From Pachyseris speciosa (Eukaryota > Cnidaria > Anthozoa > Scleractinia > Pachyseridae), in NCBI GenBank assembly GCA_016490735.1, contig JAEMWC010000020.1, positions 689,501-753,500 of the forward strand: a stretch of DNA of 64,000 bases, in the 5' to 3' direction. Shown here in pieces: positions 1 through 11,954 of the stretch. Each line of letters starts with the position of its first letter. The stretch's first letter is position 1. The translations under genes and the position numbers were made by a program. The notes below the pieces were generated by a model. It saw only the letters and a program-made list of their open reading frames with translations. It had not been told where the DNA came from and ran no database searches.

Positions 1-480
1 TCAATTAGTTTATTTGAGCACTAACGGTACTTCAGACTCCATCGTTTAATTACGAATATTGAGTAGCAGTTTTATATGTTGTCAGCGTGTTCTCAAATAC
101 ACATAGTTTTTGAATTTTGTTTTGAGTGGTCTTAATGAGTCATCATTCCAATCAGAGTAAAATGCCTTGACAACGTCTTCTGTTCTTGGATTATATGTTT
201 GATTTTAATTAATGATTGCAGTGTGTTTGTAATAAAAAATAAATAAATGCTACTACTGCAGGTGCAATTTATGTTCTTCTGGTATTAAGATATAAAGGCT
301 TTGCTGCGTTATGGGCGAAAATCTGTCAATATTTCAAATCATAGTGCTCTCTTTTTCATGAACTTAAGGTCTCTCGAACAAAACATGGATTCTTCAGCCA
401 TTCTTTTTATTCAGTAGTTGCTATATATAAATGTGTTTTTGTAAGTACAATATTTGTGTTGTCTAACCAGTTAGCAACTA
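1..480. repeat. Diverged repeat unit, partner at 2502-2900
   Basis: This stretch resembles 2502-2900 in the same orientation. Both share a segment with 'cgctaacggtact'-like sequence followed by 'ccatcgtttaa', and later a segment running through 'ttatgttctt' and 'atttc(a/g)aatca(t/g)agtg'. The second unit happens to keep a 100-codon open frame (2583-2885) that is broken here, so the frame is probably accidental. Both units lie downstream of the two paralogous minus-strand exons at 1087-1354 and 7825-8071. They could therefore be duplicated 3' flanks of those genes, but this is inference. Confidence 0.45.
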
Positions 481-724
481 TATCATTAGCTCAAGAGGTC
501 TTCAAAAGATAACGAGAAGGGTTACTTTTTGCCTCGTTTTTAACTTCGTGTTCTATATTATGCCATTTTGTATGTCCTAATGCTCCCGATTAAGATCGCA
601 GGAAACGTTCTGTTTGCATTTTCCTTCCAAATCCATCTCGTCTATTTTCTGGAACCACAGGCATTGAGTGTTCAGAGCGCATTGTTGAGTTTTCATCGCT
701 CACGGGAATTTTACGAACTAGCAA

Positions 725-890
725 AATGGCCAGCTCCCAGATGGCTTGTTAGCCCAGTTCGTAGAGCGCTGCACCGGTATCGCAGAGGCCGTGGGTTCGA
801 CTCTCGTACAAGCCTGAATTTTTTCCGGCTTTATTTTCACTACTGTTTAAGTGGTGTTCATAACTGGGACAATCACTCACATCTTCATGA
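725..890 (+). mobile_element. tRNA-derived SINE
   Basis: The head is tRNA-like. It has an A-box-like 'tagcccagttcgtagagcg' and a B box 'gggttcgactc' about 30 bases later, closed by an acceptor-like 'ggcttgt...acaagcc' stem. A non-tRNA body follows ('ctgaattttttccggct', then 'aagtggtgttcataactg'), and the tail contains 'catatcattc'. It differs clearly from the SINE type at 44.6 kb, so two SINE subfamilies are present. I could not identify target-site duplications. The 116-codon open frame across it is not a gene. Confidence 0.75.
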
Positions 891-1086
891 ATTAACATAT
901 CATTCGAAAGAAGCATGAAAGCTTGCTCGTTTTACTGCAGTTATGAAAATTACTAAATGCGCCACTTTAGTTTTTAGAACATTTGTAGAGAGCATGAAAT
1001 AGAAGTTCCTTCGTGATGTACTCACCGGCGCTGTGTTAATAAAATTTTCAAAGTTAAAGTAAAAAGTAAAATATTTACCAACTCAC

Positions 1087-1354
1087 CGTAGTTTTGACGA
1101 TCGAAGATATCCCCCTGTTCGTCATTTTCCTGTGGTCGGCGTAGAGAGCGACCATGAACATTGGTACGAACGGCTCTTCTTCCTCGTCTTCGTCTTCTTC
1201 CTTCCCTTGCTGTATTGGGTGTAACTGTGATGCTTAGAGGCGGGACTCTTGGCTCCGATTCTATGGCAGCTTGGCACATCCTTATCACGAACAAAAAGAC
1301 AAGAAATATAGCAACACAACCAGCAGCGCAAGCAAATTCCATGACTGTAGCCAT
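1087..1354 (-). CDS. First exon of a small membrane protein with Arg-rich tail (paralogue 1)
   Basis: The exon runs from an ATG at 1354 to a splice donor after 1087 (minus strand TACG|GTGAGT, phase 1) and gives 89 codons plus one base. Residues about 6-27 form one hydrophobic helix starting with small residues and Cys and followed by RMCQ. Then comes a run of arginines (about residues 50-60), an ENDE motif and the end RQNYG. The neighbour at 8071-7825 has the same layout, the same ENDE and RQN(F/Y)G motifs and the same intron phase, so both are real coding exons of one family. Topology is probably a signal anchor with a basic tail. I do not recognise the family. The remaining exons lie to the left, outside or unseen. 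Confidence 0.6.
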
Positions 1355-2501
1355 TTGGTCAGTATCCTTGGAAAGCTTGATGGCAAGTAAACTTCGTGAA
1401 CAAACTTGATTATCAGATCCCTCCGGTTATTGTATTCGCCGTGGACTGAGAACGCGCAAATGCTACCACAATGTGGGACGTGTATGGACGTGTTACCGTA
1501 TGCAAGTTACTAAGTCCAACAAAATGGTGTAATCAGTCCTGCTGCTACTAAAAATGTGCTTGAACAGCGTGAATTGATCAGTTTGATCAGTTGGGCGTGA
1601 AAGGCTGTCAAGCTGTCTCCTTCCGATCCGTGATCCAGCTGCTACGAGATGGTAGTTTATATCTACTTATACCATTCAATCAATCTTTATTGATTTGATA
1701 GGTACGTTAAATTAAAAGAGGCAGCCAGTGCGATGATGCGAACCTACTAAGTAAAACCTAAGTAAATTAAAGTAAATTTCAATTATCTACAAAAAGTAAG
1801 AGATATTAAAAACGTTAAATGTATATGAGTTGCTCTTAAGTTAAACGACTAAGCACTGAATTTCTTATCGCATAAAGAGTAGGTCAATTAGTCCAATATT
1901 GTTCTTAGTGCTTTGAAGTGCTTTGGTATTTGACATTCTACTTTCTCTTAAGTTACAAAATATGCCAACTTTTAAAATCAGATCAGAATTTACAATTAGT
2001 TTAAAGAAAGTACGGGAGTCTCGCTAAAGGGACTAACTACGAATTTTGGTTGTCGGCTAGCTGAAGGTTGTAACGTAGCATCGATAACTTCTCTGTTTTT
2101 CAAGCTCCTAGGACCAATGAACTGAACCCTAATTAATGTCAGTCTTATTGAGAACAGATGAATTACTGCTTGATGAGTGATGAAGTAGAGCATGGAACAC
2201 GCCTTCGAACAGAACTTTAGTTGATTCATCAGTCAACTGTGGTAGATTTAAATATGCTCAAGACGTGCTCCCGGAGCTTTTGGCTCTTTGCCCTTGTCTT
2301 GTTTTCTTTTCCAATTCTTTCTAGTTCCCATTGGTGGTAAGTATGTCTCGAAACGCTTTCTCGCATTGGAAGATCACATTAAGTGTTGGTTGAAGTGCAA
2401 ACAACTGTTGAGGTTAATGGGGTGGCGCCACAAAACGATAGGCTTGACGAGCAAAAACAATTGCACTACAAGTGCATTTTACGTTTTGGCAAAGAATCGG
2501 T
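1355..2501. other. No supported gene
   Basis: This holds the upstream flank of the minus-strand exon at 1354 and AT-rich sequence. A 77-codon minus frame (2229-1996) has no splice support. I see no repeat with a partner elsewhere in the window. Confidence 0.4.
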
Positions 2502-2900
2502 AAATTAGTTCAGTTATTTGACGCTAACGGTACTTAACATTCCATCGTTTAACTGCAGCACTTAAATATGTATACTTTTTAAATGTTTGTTTTAATGGCT
2601 TTTGTGTTTCAGCAGACAAAACATGTGTCATCATTCCAATCAGAGAATGGAAATGCTAGTTTTAAGATAACGTCTTGTGTTCCAGGATTTATATTTGATC
2701 TGATTAATGGTCACAGTGTGTTTGTAAAGAAAAATACACTTACTACTAAAGGTGCCATTTATGTTCTTGTAGTGTTAAACTATAATGGATTCGGTGCATT
2801 GTTATTGACAAAATATCTCAGTATTTCGAATCAGAGTGTAGAAATCCTTCCTCGTGCTTTACGAGTTAAATTTGTTGTGAACTAAAGGTCCCCGGGTTTT
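2502..2900. repeat. Diverged repeat unit, partner at 1-480
   Basis: See the unit at 1-480: same orientation, with similar order of conserved blocks. It starts near 'cgctaacggtacttaacatt' and ends near 'gtgaactaaaggtc'. Confidence 0.45.
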
Positions 2901-3889
2901 GGAAACGGCGTATACATCCTGGGGACCGTTCATTGCTTATTGTTCAGTGGAGAAGAAAGCTCGGATTAAAACTGATAGATATTGAAGTTTGTCACAGGTC
3001 CTTCATTGCATGTGCAAAAGAATTCAGTAAGCCAACCTTTGGAAACTCCTGTTAGACTGTAGTTTTTCCATCTCCTAATTTTTATACCTTCCCCAAATAT
3101 ATTGTACGCGTACAGGAAACAAACAAACAAACAAACAAACCGTCAAACAAAAAAAACATTCCCTTGAGTGACAATCTCTTATTTCTGACTGCTACCAAAA
3201 AAAAAAAAACAACGATAAATGAACATTGAAACCTGGATCCATCCCGAATGAAACAAGTGATCATAAGATCTGTCTTTCAAATAAATCTGTACTTATCCGC
3301 CGATTGCCCCTATTAGAAAGATTACACAGGAAGGAAAAAATTATTTTTCTGTCCAATAACGCCTCGTTTTGATGTCTAGGGACCAGTTTTAATACAGGCA
3401 TCAAGAGTCCTTTCGGATTGTTTTCACTCATCATCTTGTCTCTTTTTACGCGAATATTGGAACTTAGTACCAAATAATACCAATGTTCGCGTAATGGGCC
3501 ATAGCACCCAGCCCCACATAAGTTTTGCCTGCGAAGTGAGTGGGGCTAGATGAATTCGTCTTGGAGGACTGACTAGGTATAGGAGTGAAACGTTTGCTTC
3601 ATCTTTGAATTTATTTGTTTATTTACAAGTCTTAAATCCATACCATAATAAGACTGATTGTGAATGTAACTTTATAATTGCCTTTCGAAAATCCTTGCTT
3701 TGGTAATGTCCAATAAATCAGAAGCGTATTCGTTCCTGGTGCTTCCCTCCATTATTTTGAGTTAATCTCCAAGCTTGGTTGTCCTTTACATCTCCACAGC
3801 TGCTGGTGATCGTGTCAGGCCTGCCTCGTGGTCACCTGACTTTAAAAGACCCAAGACTGAACCTTCGTTGACTTCACAGATAAATGAAC
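2901..3889. other. No supported gene
   Basis: Simple (aaac)n-like sequence occurs at 3115-3140 and an A run at 3197-3209. The short minus-strand frames lack splice sites that would join them. Confidence 0.4.
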
Positions 3890-5063
3890 TTGGGCTTCAG
3901 TAACTCAATCTTTACGACTACTTGTTCGCCCTTCTGATCCAGATCTGGTGTCCCATTTCTACTGCAATCGCTCTAAAACCACGATGATATTTTAAAATAA
4001 ATACTTTCATTATTTCACGAAGAAGAGTACGTAACTGAACTTAAAATAAACAGTCTGTTGGCTAAAATCGTGTTTCGTTTCTTGTCTTTGTTTTTATAAC
4101 GCAGTTTGGTGAAATACACTCTTCAGTGGACATCTTGGTGATTTTGCTTGTTGTTGTTGTTTGTTTGTTCGGTTTGTTTGTTTGTTTTGTCAAATCCCTT
4201 CAATCCACAGAAAACAGCAAAAAACGTTGCTTTCGCAGCACGAATGAGTGTTATTCCAAGGGAAGGTGAGTTTCAGTGAGTCTGTGGCTTCATTGGATAG
4301 GGAATCATTTTCGTTGGCGACAAATGACGTTTTAAAAAACGTCATTCGTCGCCAACGCCACTGATATCACGTTGCTTATTTCACTGAGTCAAAGAAATAG
4401 ATCAGCACCGGGAGAAGACTGAAAGAATGCATGAACGAATCACCAATGCAGACATTCCCGCAATAAGGTGGCTCCGGTAAGGGATGGGTCGAGGTACAAC
4501 CCACGAACAGAATATGCTAATACCCAGATGTGCGATGATCTGCGATCGCGGTCTGCGATCGTTTGCGATCATATGGAAGCCAGGTTTTAAGAAGACCCAA
4601 CAATATAAAAGGGCTGCCAGAGAAGAAATAGCGCAGGTACATATGTTGTTACCGCCAGAGAACCACTGTTTACTCTTTGATGACTTTTCATGTAGTTGGA
4701 CATGACGTTTGTAGTTTATTCGCACCCGGATGTGACCACATGGTTTACTAGGTTTAAAGTGCTTTTTACAGCTGGTGTACAAAGCTTGGGGACAAACCTT
4801 GGACATTTTAAAAATGGATATCAAAATGTTTCCCGGTGTGAGTGAATTGGATTTGGAAGCCGCGGGAATATATGTTCTAACACGATTTTAGCCAACAGAC
4901 CGTTTATTTTAAGTTCAGTTACGTACTCTTCTTCGTGAAATAATGAAAGTATTTATTTTAAAATATCATCGTGGTTTTAGAGCGATTGCAGTAGAAATGG
5001 GACTCCAGATCTGGATCAGAAGGGCGAACAAGTAGTCGTAAAGATTGAGTTACTGAAGCCCAA
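3890..5063. mobile_element. 1.17-kb non-autonomous element with ~175-bp terminal inverted repeats
   Basis: The left arm (3890 to about 4071) and right arm (about 4883-5063) are close to perfect reverse complements. The outer ends are ttgggcttcag / ctgaagcccaa. The interior has no transposase; its 140- and 73-codon frames overlap on opposite strands and look accidental. It also contains a perfect-looking short hairpin (4312-4357) and a cluster of 'ctgcgatcg' words near 4540. Flanking duplications are not obvious, so the superfamily is open. Confidence 0.75.
4312..4357. repeat. Hairpin inside the 1.17-kb element
   Basis: Inverted repeat with arms cgttggcgacaaatgacg and cgtcattcgtcgccaacg (one mismatch) around an A/T-only loop. 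Confidence 0.8.
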
Positions 5064-6613
5064 AGATCAGTTTGTAAGTTTTCTAATCGTTTATACTTGA
5101 TCCAAAGTAAATTGGCAAGATTTTTATAAAAGGACCACTGGTGAATTTTTGTTCTTCTTGTACTTTCTAGGGACTTTCAATGATACTCTTCGACAATCCT
5201 GCTGTGAAATGTCATTTGGTGTGCCAAAGAATTGTTTGGACCCCGCCTTTTATTATTTCTACTAATTCTCTGCAGTGCCAAGGTATACATATATTTTGAA
5301 TACGAACAAAAGAATAATTTAAAGGCAGCCATTCTTGCATAGGGTTTATTGTCCTTTGTGGAGATCATTGGATTGGTCTCCAAAGGTAAATGCAGGTGAT
5401 CTCACTAAAATGGACTCTCTGGCAATTCTTTGGCAATTCTTTGGCAATTTAAATTCCAGAATAATTTTTCACCACCACTACATCGTGGTGCACACGAACT
5501 GATGAAATGGTAAAACTTTCACAAATATGCCACTTTAAAATCATGAACACTTCGTCAAACAAGTTGAGCTATTGGAAATACTATTCAAAACTATCCAAAT
5601 TACATCTGAGACTGATTCAATGAATTTACAAATGTAACAGACCTATCCCGCTATACAATTAACAGTTTTTTTTTTTCTACTTCTTGTCGAATCTTCTTTA
5701 CTCAGAATTCAACGTCATACGTCGTATCAAATGTTTATGGTCCAGTCCAGCGTCCACATGGATTTTCTTCAATTGTCGTTCAATGCAACAGAGCAAAATA
5801 CTGTATCCTGTTATGACCTTCAGAGCACTTGGTGAACTGGAAAAAAAGAGTAAAGATTAATACAAAATCTTCTAGTTTCGATTACAAACTGACTTCAGTT
5901 TGCACTTAGTTCGTGACCGAACAGAAGAATGAAAATCAAACGTATCATGGAGTAACAAATGTGAACAGTTTGCTGGAATTCATGATTTCAAAGATCCAGG
6001 AACTTTTTCTTTCTTTTTTTTCTTCCTTTGTGGTGCTTGCGATTGCATGTAACTACCGCCTAACGGTTCAAGTTTAACTAAGTTTGCCCTTCGCCGTCGT
6101 TCTTAAAATAGGACACTGTTTGTCAAATTTCAAAGTGTTAATAAAAGAACAATTTCGCGTGATAACGCGGAGTCGTGTTATGAGAAAAATTGCCACTCCG
6201 GTCAAAAATGTGTTAGTGGTGTAAAAAATATATACACCAAAACAATTGGAACTTCCGTCCAGTAGCTCACTTCCGGGAAAGATGATTGATTGATGTAGAG
6301 TAGCAATTGTACACCATGTTTAGAGCGTACGCGATGGCAAAACAATACCAGCTGACATTATTTTCTCGTACTTTCCATTTTTATTGTTGGTTTTCATATG
6401 ACATAATCGGAATTCTTTAACATAACATAAGGGAATGACAAAGTCCATTTTGTAATATGGAAAATGTAATTCATTTAACATGGAAAATTTAATGACGGTA
6501 TGTTGCCGGCTTTAGAAGTGCAACAGTTTGAAGTTTGATCAAAATCGTAGCTGTCCGAAGTACAAGAATTCCCAAAATGTTATAAAACTCGCAATGAGCC
6601 TTTTGAAGCTGCA
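5064..6613. other. No supported gene
   Basis: AT-rich intergenic sequence with short T runs near 5670 and 6008. I see no convincing exon or repeat. Confidence 0.4.
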
Positions 6614-6758
6614 CAGTCACGTGGTCCAAGACGCAAGCAACACGCTGGGACAAGACAAGCTAAGGACTCACATCATTTCAGCTGGTAATTTTCTTTGTGT
6701 TTACTGTCCCAGTGCATTGCTGTGCGTCCCAGCATGGCGTCTTTGCACCACGTGACTG
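6614..6758. mobile_element. 145-bp hairpin MITE-like element
   Basis: The ends are inverted repeats of about 33 bases: cagtcacgtggtccaagacg at the left, and cgtctttgcaccacgtgactg at the right. The arms also share ctgggac/gtcccag. The interior is short and non-coding. Confidence 0.6.
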
Positions 6759-7824
6759 ACCAACTGCCGAAGAGCCCATTTTACATCACTTTTCAATTTT
6801 CGAGATGTGATTAATATTAAAGTGCTATCTCAACAATTTCAAAGACAAATTAGGAGTACTGATTGCAGGCATGATCTTGTTTATTTTTTCTATGTACTAG
6901 CCTATTCCAGGCTCTCAGATATTTGCTTTGGGGGGCATGGAACAGGCTATTTTGGGACACCAACGTGGCTTATCCACATGCTAGGTCTTGTAACTTTCAG
7001 AGGTTTAATTCCACTATCACTTTGTTCTATAGAGTGTCAAAGGGCCATAAATGGTAATAAGTTTTGTCTTTTTACCTACCGTTTAAATCCTTTGTTTCCG
7101 GCTGAATCTTATTCATACGTCAGAGTAAGGAAATTTTATCTTATCAGTCGATGGATGCCCAAATATATGCCGAAAAACAACACTTTGGCCTTTGGCGTTA
7201 ACGTTATAATTTGTTTAGCCTTACTGTATATTTTTCAGAGAATTCTTATTTTACAACACTATGCGGTGTTTCAAGTTGGCCATCTTTGCTAGAACTTGGC
7301 ATCTGAGGGTTGACGTATTTGACAACCTGACAGGGCAAAGGTTGTTTTAGTCTGTTCCTTTAAGCTCAAACTTGTGTATTCTGTAACCGATTTACGAAAA
7401 CCTTTGGTCCTTTGTTTTCAACTGCTTTCAATAGAACGTTAAACTATGAAACTGAGACAGAGACGAAGAGAGCTCACACGAGGCATAAATTCCGGGAAAA
7501 GGTGTGGCTTTTCAAATTGTCTTGGCCTGTTTTTTTGTTTTTGTTTTTTTAAGTGAGATCTTACGTTCCTCTAACATGTAACTTTTATGGAAATTCAAAG
7601 TTGATGTTTCAATCCCTCTATCACATCAGAGACGCCATACAATTTTCAACTTTCCAGATTTTCGTCGCAAATTTTATGATCCCAAAATATTCTCCTTGCT
7701 TGGTAATAATACGCAAAATCTTTCACAAATGCCTCGAAGGTCTTTATTGAAGAAAAATATTTCTAAGCCGAATTACGACAGCAAAATTTAAAATCATAAC
7801 GAACTGAAAGAAAAATTAACTTAC
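6759..7824. other. No supported gene; part of the intron or 3' region of the exon at 8071
   Basis: A 161-codon plus-strand frame (6807-7292) is the longest frame outside the GPCR. It shows no recognisable domain, no splice partners and no typical coding composition. I treat it as chance. A second exon of the minus-strand gene at 8071 should lie in or beyond this stretch but I could not place it. Confidence 0.4.
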
Positions 7825-8071
7825 CGAAATTTTGTCGATGTAATAACAGATCTCTTGGTTCATCGTTTTCTTCTGGTTGGCGCCAAACTCGAGCCTGAGC
7901 CGGTCGCCTTTGTCTTCTTCGAGTTCGTAGTTCGTTTCTTACTGTCACATTAATCATCTGAACTCTTGGCTGCGACTTGATCAAGTTTTGGCACATCTTG
8001 ATCGCGTAGCTAAAAGCAACTAACACTGCAATACAGCTGGCAGCGCAAACAATTTCCAGTGTTGAAGCCAT
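7825..8071 (-). CDS. First exon of a small membrane protein with Arg-rich tail (paralogue 2)
   Basis: ATG at 8071; donor after 7825 (minus strand TTCG|GTAAGT, phase 1); 82 codons plus one base. The layout repeats that of the exon at 1354-1087: a hydrophobic helix at about residues 6-25 ending in KMCQ, a basic stretch (RTRRRQRR), an EENDE motif and a final RQNFG at the splice site. The stronger donor and the conserved intron phase support a real exon. No family is recognised. The two genes are tandem, about 6.7 kb apart, and face left. Confidence 0.6.
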
Positions 8072-9735
8072 CTGACCACTTTAAAGCCTTCCTGTTGATA
8101 AGCGCTTTTTTGAGCTGCCGGGTAACCTTATAGTTCCTCCGGCAAACGTCCATCATTTTTTGTTATTTTAGGGGTCTGTGATTCTTCCCCCTTGATTCTT
8201 GAAGTAGTTGCGGCGGGTATACTGTAGTTGTGACCTTTAGAATGTAACCTGTGCTTTATACACGCCTAGTTGGCAAAAACCATCACTTGAACACCGAAGA
8301 TATACACAATTCAAGATACCGAAAGGAAACGTTAACACTAGAAAGATTTCTATTGTTACCCAGTATTTCGATCAAGCGACAAGAACATAAGAAGGCAATT
8401 ACAACCAGATTTACGAACCGTTTAATAAAAACAAGTTCGATTGAGAAAAAAAAAAAACAAAATTACAAATTCAAGTGTGAAACCTAATCTTATAGCCAAT
8501 CCCGGCACATTGGCCCTCGTTTGTAAACAAACACGGAGTGAACTGAAATGAATTAGCAAGGACCACCGTAAATTGCCCTGTATAAACAAGGCTGCAAGAG
8601 CGGCAAGTAAAGAATATTTTTAAAAACCATTATTTTAGGGTCTTACCGATTAATCTGATACCTTGCATGTGAATAAACTGAGCGAGCTGTATATCTGCAT
8701 TAGCAGCTAATCCGATTACAAGTGAACTGTTGCCTTGTTGTGATTGCGGTATAGCTAGTGAGATCAGTCTTAAACGCAAAAATAAAATTCATAGTGACGG
8801 CAAAGGAATGAAAGGAATCAAAGTGGGAAAGAAAATTCAAAAACCTTGCCACAGCAACAACAAATTGTTGTATGGTACCCGTCTAGTATGAGAAAAAGAT
8901 TCAGTCTAACGTTTTAAATCTTGCATCGCCCCGCCCTCCTTAAAAATAAAGACAATTACACAAAATCTTGCCTTGAAAGGTAAATGTTATACCTGTCTAA
9001 TATGAGAAAGAGGTTTCAGTCTCACGTAAGTATGAAATTCATAACTGTCATAATGATGTTTTGATTTTCGATTTGCAACCCCACCGGCTAAATTCTTTTC
9101 TTCCTTTGATGTCAATATTCTTAATTTATCAAGGCATAGCGGAGTTTGCTGGAATGTGATTGAATTGCAAATGACATGCGAAAATGTCTTACGCACTGAA
9201 GAAGTTGAATGTTAATAGAATCGACTGAAGAAGGTGAAAAATCAAAATGGCGCTACAGCAAGTTAGTTTTCTAGCGTTTGAATCTTTCCTTCGGAGCCAT
9301 TGCCTCGTTACGTCCTTTTTGTCACGATACGTGCCGTGCCATAAAGCATCGACGGAGGAAGGCAAAGTTCAACGGACGAACGGGACACAGACTAAGCCAA
9401 AGTTCATGCGAATTACACTGGCAACTCGACAAATATGAATTTCGTGTTAAAGTTTATTTTACTGCAGGTAATTTTGATATGAAATTGCTGTCCTTTTATC
9501 TGGAATGAAGTTAAATTGGTAATTTAAGTCAATGGCGTAGTTTTTCGGCTCATAGTTAGCTACAGACGTTTTGGTCTGCTGGTTATGTTTTTATCCGGCA
9601 CAAGTAAGTGAGGAAAGTTGTGAACGAATTATTTTACTTCCCAAACCACGTCAGATTTCATCTTCGTAAAATGCCAAACACAAATAACTTCAAATTGAAG
9701 TATGCGTAATAACTTGCATTTGAACGTTGAACTTC
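8072..9735. other. Upstream flank; no firmly supported gene
   Basis: Two overlapping plus frames begin at 9247 and 9278. The second ends at a possible donor (GCAG|GTAATT at 9467/9468) and could be a 5' exon of the gene ending at 12757. The phases do not connect with the next exon I can see, so I do not call it. Confidence 0.3.
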
Positions 9736-10065
9736 AGGATTTCATCCACAAACTCGAAAATTAGTATTAGTACCGGTCACTAGCTTTCATTTGAATGGTC
9801 ACACTTAATAATTAGGATTTCATCCACAGACTCAAAAGTTAGAACCACCTTGTATACTCAAGGCATAACAAACAGCACCACAGGAAAGCACTGCCTTGTA
9901 GCTTTCATTTGAATGATCACACTTTACGATTTCATCCACAGACTCAAAAGCTAGAATCATCTTTTACAACATAACAAACAGCACCACAAGAAAGCACTGC
10001 TCAGTAGCTTTCATTTGAGTGGTCACACTTTAGGATTTCATGCACAGACTCAAAAGCGACAACCA
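9736..10065 (+). repeat. Four diverged tandem units (~78-112 bp)
   Basis: Units begin with 'aggatttcatccacagactc'-like sequence at 9736, 9814, 9926 and 10032. They alternate with 'gtagctttcatttgaatggt'-like and 'aacaaacagcaccaca' blocks. A short (ttgcag)n run follows at about 10121-10140. Confidence 0.7.
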
Positions 10066-10821
10066 ATGGTATAATGTAACAGTAATATTGTAAAGTAACA
10101 TCAATTCTTCTCGTCTTGCAGTTGCAGTTGCAGTTGCAGGAGAACATCAGTGCAGACCCCCATCACATTTGGGCTTCTGTTACAAACTAGTTGCTGTTCA
10201 CCAAACGGCAGAAACGTACACGCACAAAATAACGGTTGAGATGACTTGAATAATGATAAGGCTTTCCTCAAAACAGCATTTCAATTCCTTGTCGGCAGTA
10301 ATTTGTTTCACCACCCTCCTTGATAGAAGTTCATAAAGGCGAAAAGAGATCCGGTTGATCTCAAACTGCTCAAATGGGAATTTTTCTTGATTTTTTTTAA
10401 TGTCGTAAAACACCCGTGGCCTATTCCAGTACAAGCTAATGATAAAATATCTCCATGACAAATACGTGCTATTTCAATGCCTGTGGATGGTAGCGCAATA
10501 ATGCCACAAGATGGTAGCGCGTCCCTTTGTCTTCGTTTGTTGCGTTAATCAGCTCTTTATTCGGACTTTTTATTCTCTCTTTTTTTTCTTTTCTCAACGT
10601 TGTTCTCGTTTTAATTTCAACTTTATTTTCTAATAAACATATTCCGTTTAGCAGTCTTTTTTCTTTCCTTATCTCCTGGCCCGTTTAGATTAGCTTTGCT
10701 ACCTGTGGGTCAGGTAATTCTGTATTTCACTGATAGTAAATCAATAAAAATCAAAATCAAAATCAAACAGGAAATAGCTAGTTCACGTATCTAAACTAAT
10801 CAAATGTGTTTTCACTTTTAG
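10066..10821. other. No supported gene
   Basis: An 87-codon minus frame (10461-10198) reads reasonably like protein (FYDIKKNQEKFPFEQFEI region, then a hydrophobic end), but I found no splice partners. Short (aatcaaa)n sequence lies near 10745-10765. Confidence 0.3.
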
Positions 10822-10895
10822 GGACAAACGTTGTACGTATTTGATCGGAGCTCAAGGGGAAAATATACGGCTACGTGATGGGCTTTTGATAGGAG
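10822..10895 (+). CDS. Possible internal exon, unknown protein
   Basis: The acceptor is ttcacttttag| and the donor GGAG|GTAAGA, with one open frame across (entry phase 2, exit phase 1). It encodes a segment ending LRDGLLIGG. It may belong with the exons at 11955 and 12613. However, the phase does not join directly (the next exon needs phase 0), so at least one exon would be missing. Confidence 0.3.
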
Positions 10896-11036
10896 GTAAG
10901 ATTTTTGGATGTTTTGAGGCTTTTGTAATGGTACCAGAACCAATAGGGTAGATTTTTTTTTGCCTCAAAGGCCTAAAAGTTTTTGTTTGGGCAAAACATT
11001 TCACTGGTCGTATCTTGAAGAATAGTCATTAACTTC

Positions 11037-11290
11037 CACCTGGGCAGCACCTGGGCAGCACCTGGGCAGGGGGGGGGGGGGGGATGGTTGTTAAGCAGTG
11101 ATACTCCTAGTCACTTCATGCTGGGTGTCCTGTGATGGACCAGCATCTCATCCGGGGGAGGAGGGGGGGTAGGAATACTGCTAGTCACTTCATGCTGGGT
11201 ATCCTGTGGTGGTTTCGCATCCCATCCAGGAGTGCTTAGAGTGTACTTTTCTTCAATTTGGGCATCTTGTGATTGACTAGCATCTCATCC
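11037..11290 (+). repeat. Short tandem repeats, including (cacctgggcag)3 and ~70-bp units
   Basis: Three 'cacctgggcag' units are followed by a long G run (11070-11084). Two to three diverged units of about 70 bp follow, with 'ctagtcacttcatgctgggt' and 'agcatctcatcc'. Confidence 0.7.
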
Positions 11291-11954
11291 TTTGCATTGG
11301 GAGCAAAATATATTAACATAAACGACTAATCAGGATGGCGTCTTTTAGCACTAACGCGATGGGTCAGCTGGATCGTCTCTTCGACTAAAGATTTACTTCT
11401 TGTCACTGATTCAGTGTCTGTTAACTTAGTGGTATTCACGACAGCTATGTTGGTGATCAAAAACAGTAGTTTTATTCTTCAAGGGTGAAATTATTATTTT
11501 ATGTTCACCGTGAAAGCCCCCTATACTGTTTCACAGAGACGTTGCCTAACCTGAGATATTTTTACGATTGCTTTCTCTGGGTGGACACGGGAAAGCCGAA
11601 TGCGTGAGGTTTCATTCAAAGGCCAGGCATTTTATTCCCACGGCATATAACGCAAAGAGAAATGGACGAGGTTGTAAAAAAAGCGAAAACATTTCGCTTA
11701 AAAGTGATGAGGAGAATAAGGATTTCGTGATTTACAGTCGTCACGTTTGGCACCATGGTTTAACCGCAAACAAAATATGGGGGTAGCTAACACGAAAAAA
11801 CTTGTAAGACACTTCTTTTGAAAATAGCACCAGCTTCTACTTCTAAAATTTCAAAAAAGAATCTAAAAGAATATTTGTAATTAAATGAAATCGTCTCTGT
11901 CGTTGGTTTTTGCAATTACTGATGTATTTTGCTGTTCACTTTATTTTGATACAG

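Noticed and set aside
745..816. tRNA gene-like sequence
   Set aside because: It has A- and B-box-like words, but the SINE body and tail follow directly; a tRNA scan would likely give a low-score or pseudo call.
4402..4824. 140-codon minus frame
   Set aside because: Lies inside the 1.17-kb inverted-repeat element and overlaps another frame on the opposite strand; no transposase motifs.
6807..7292. 161-codon open frame
   Set aside because: No domain, no splice partners, odd composition, and no paralogous conservation; probably chance in AT-rich DNA.
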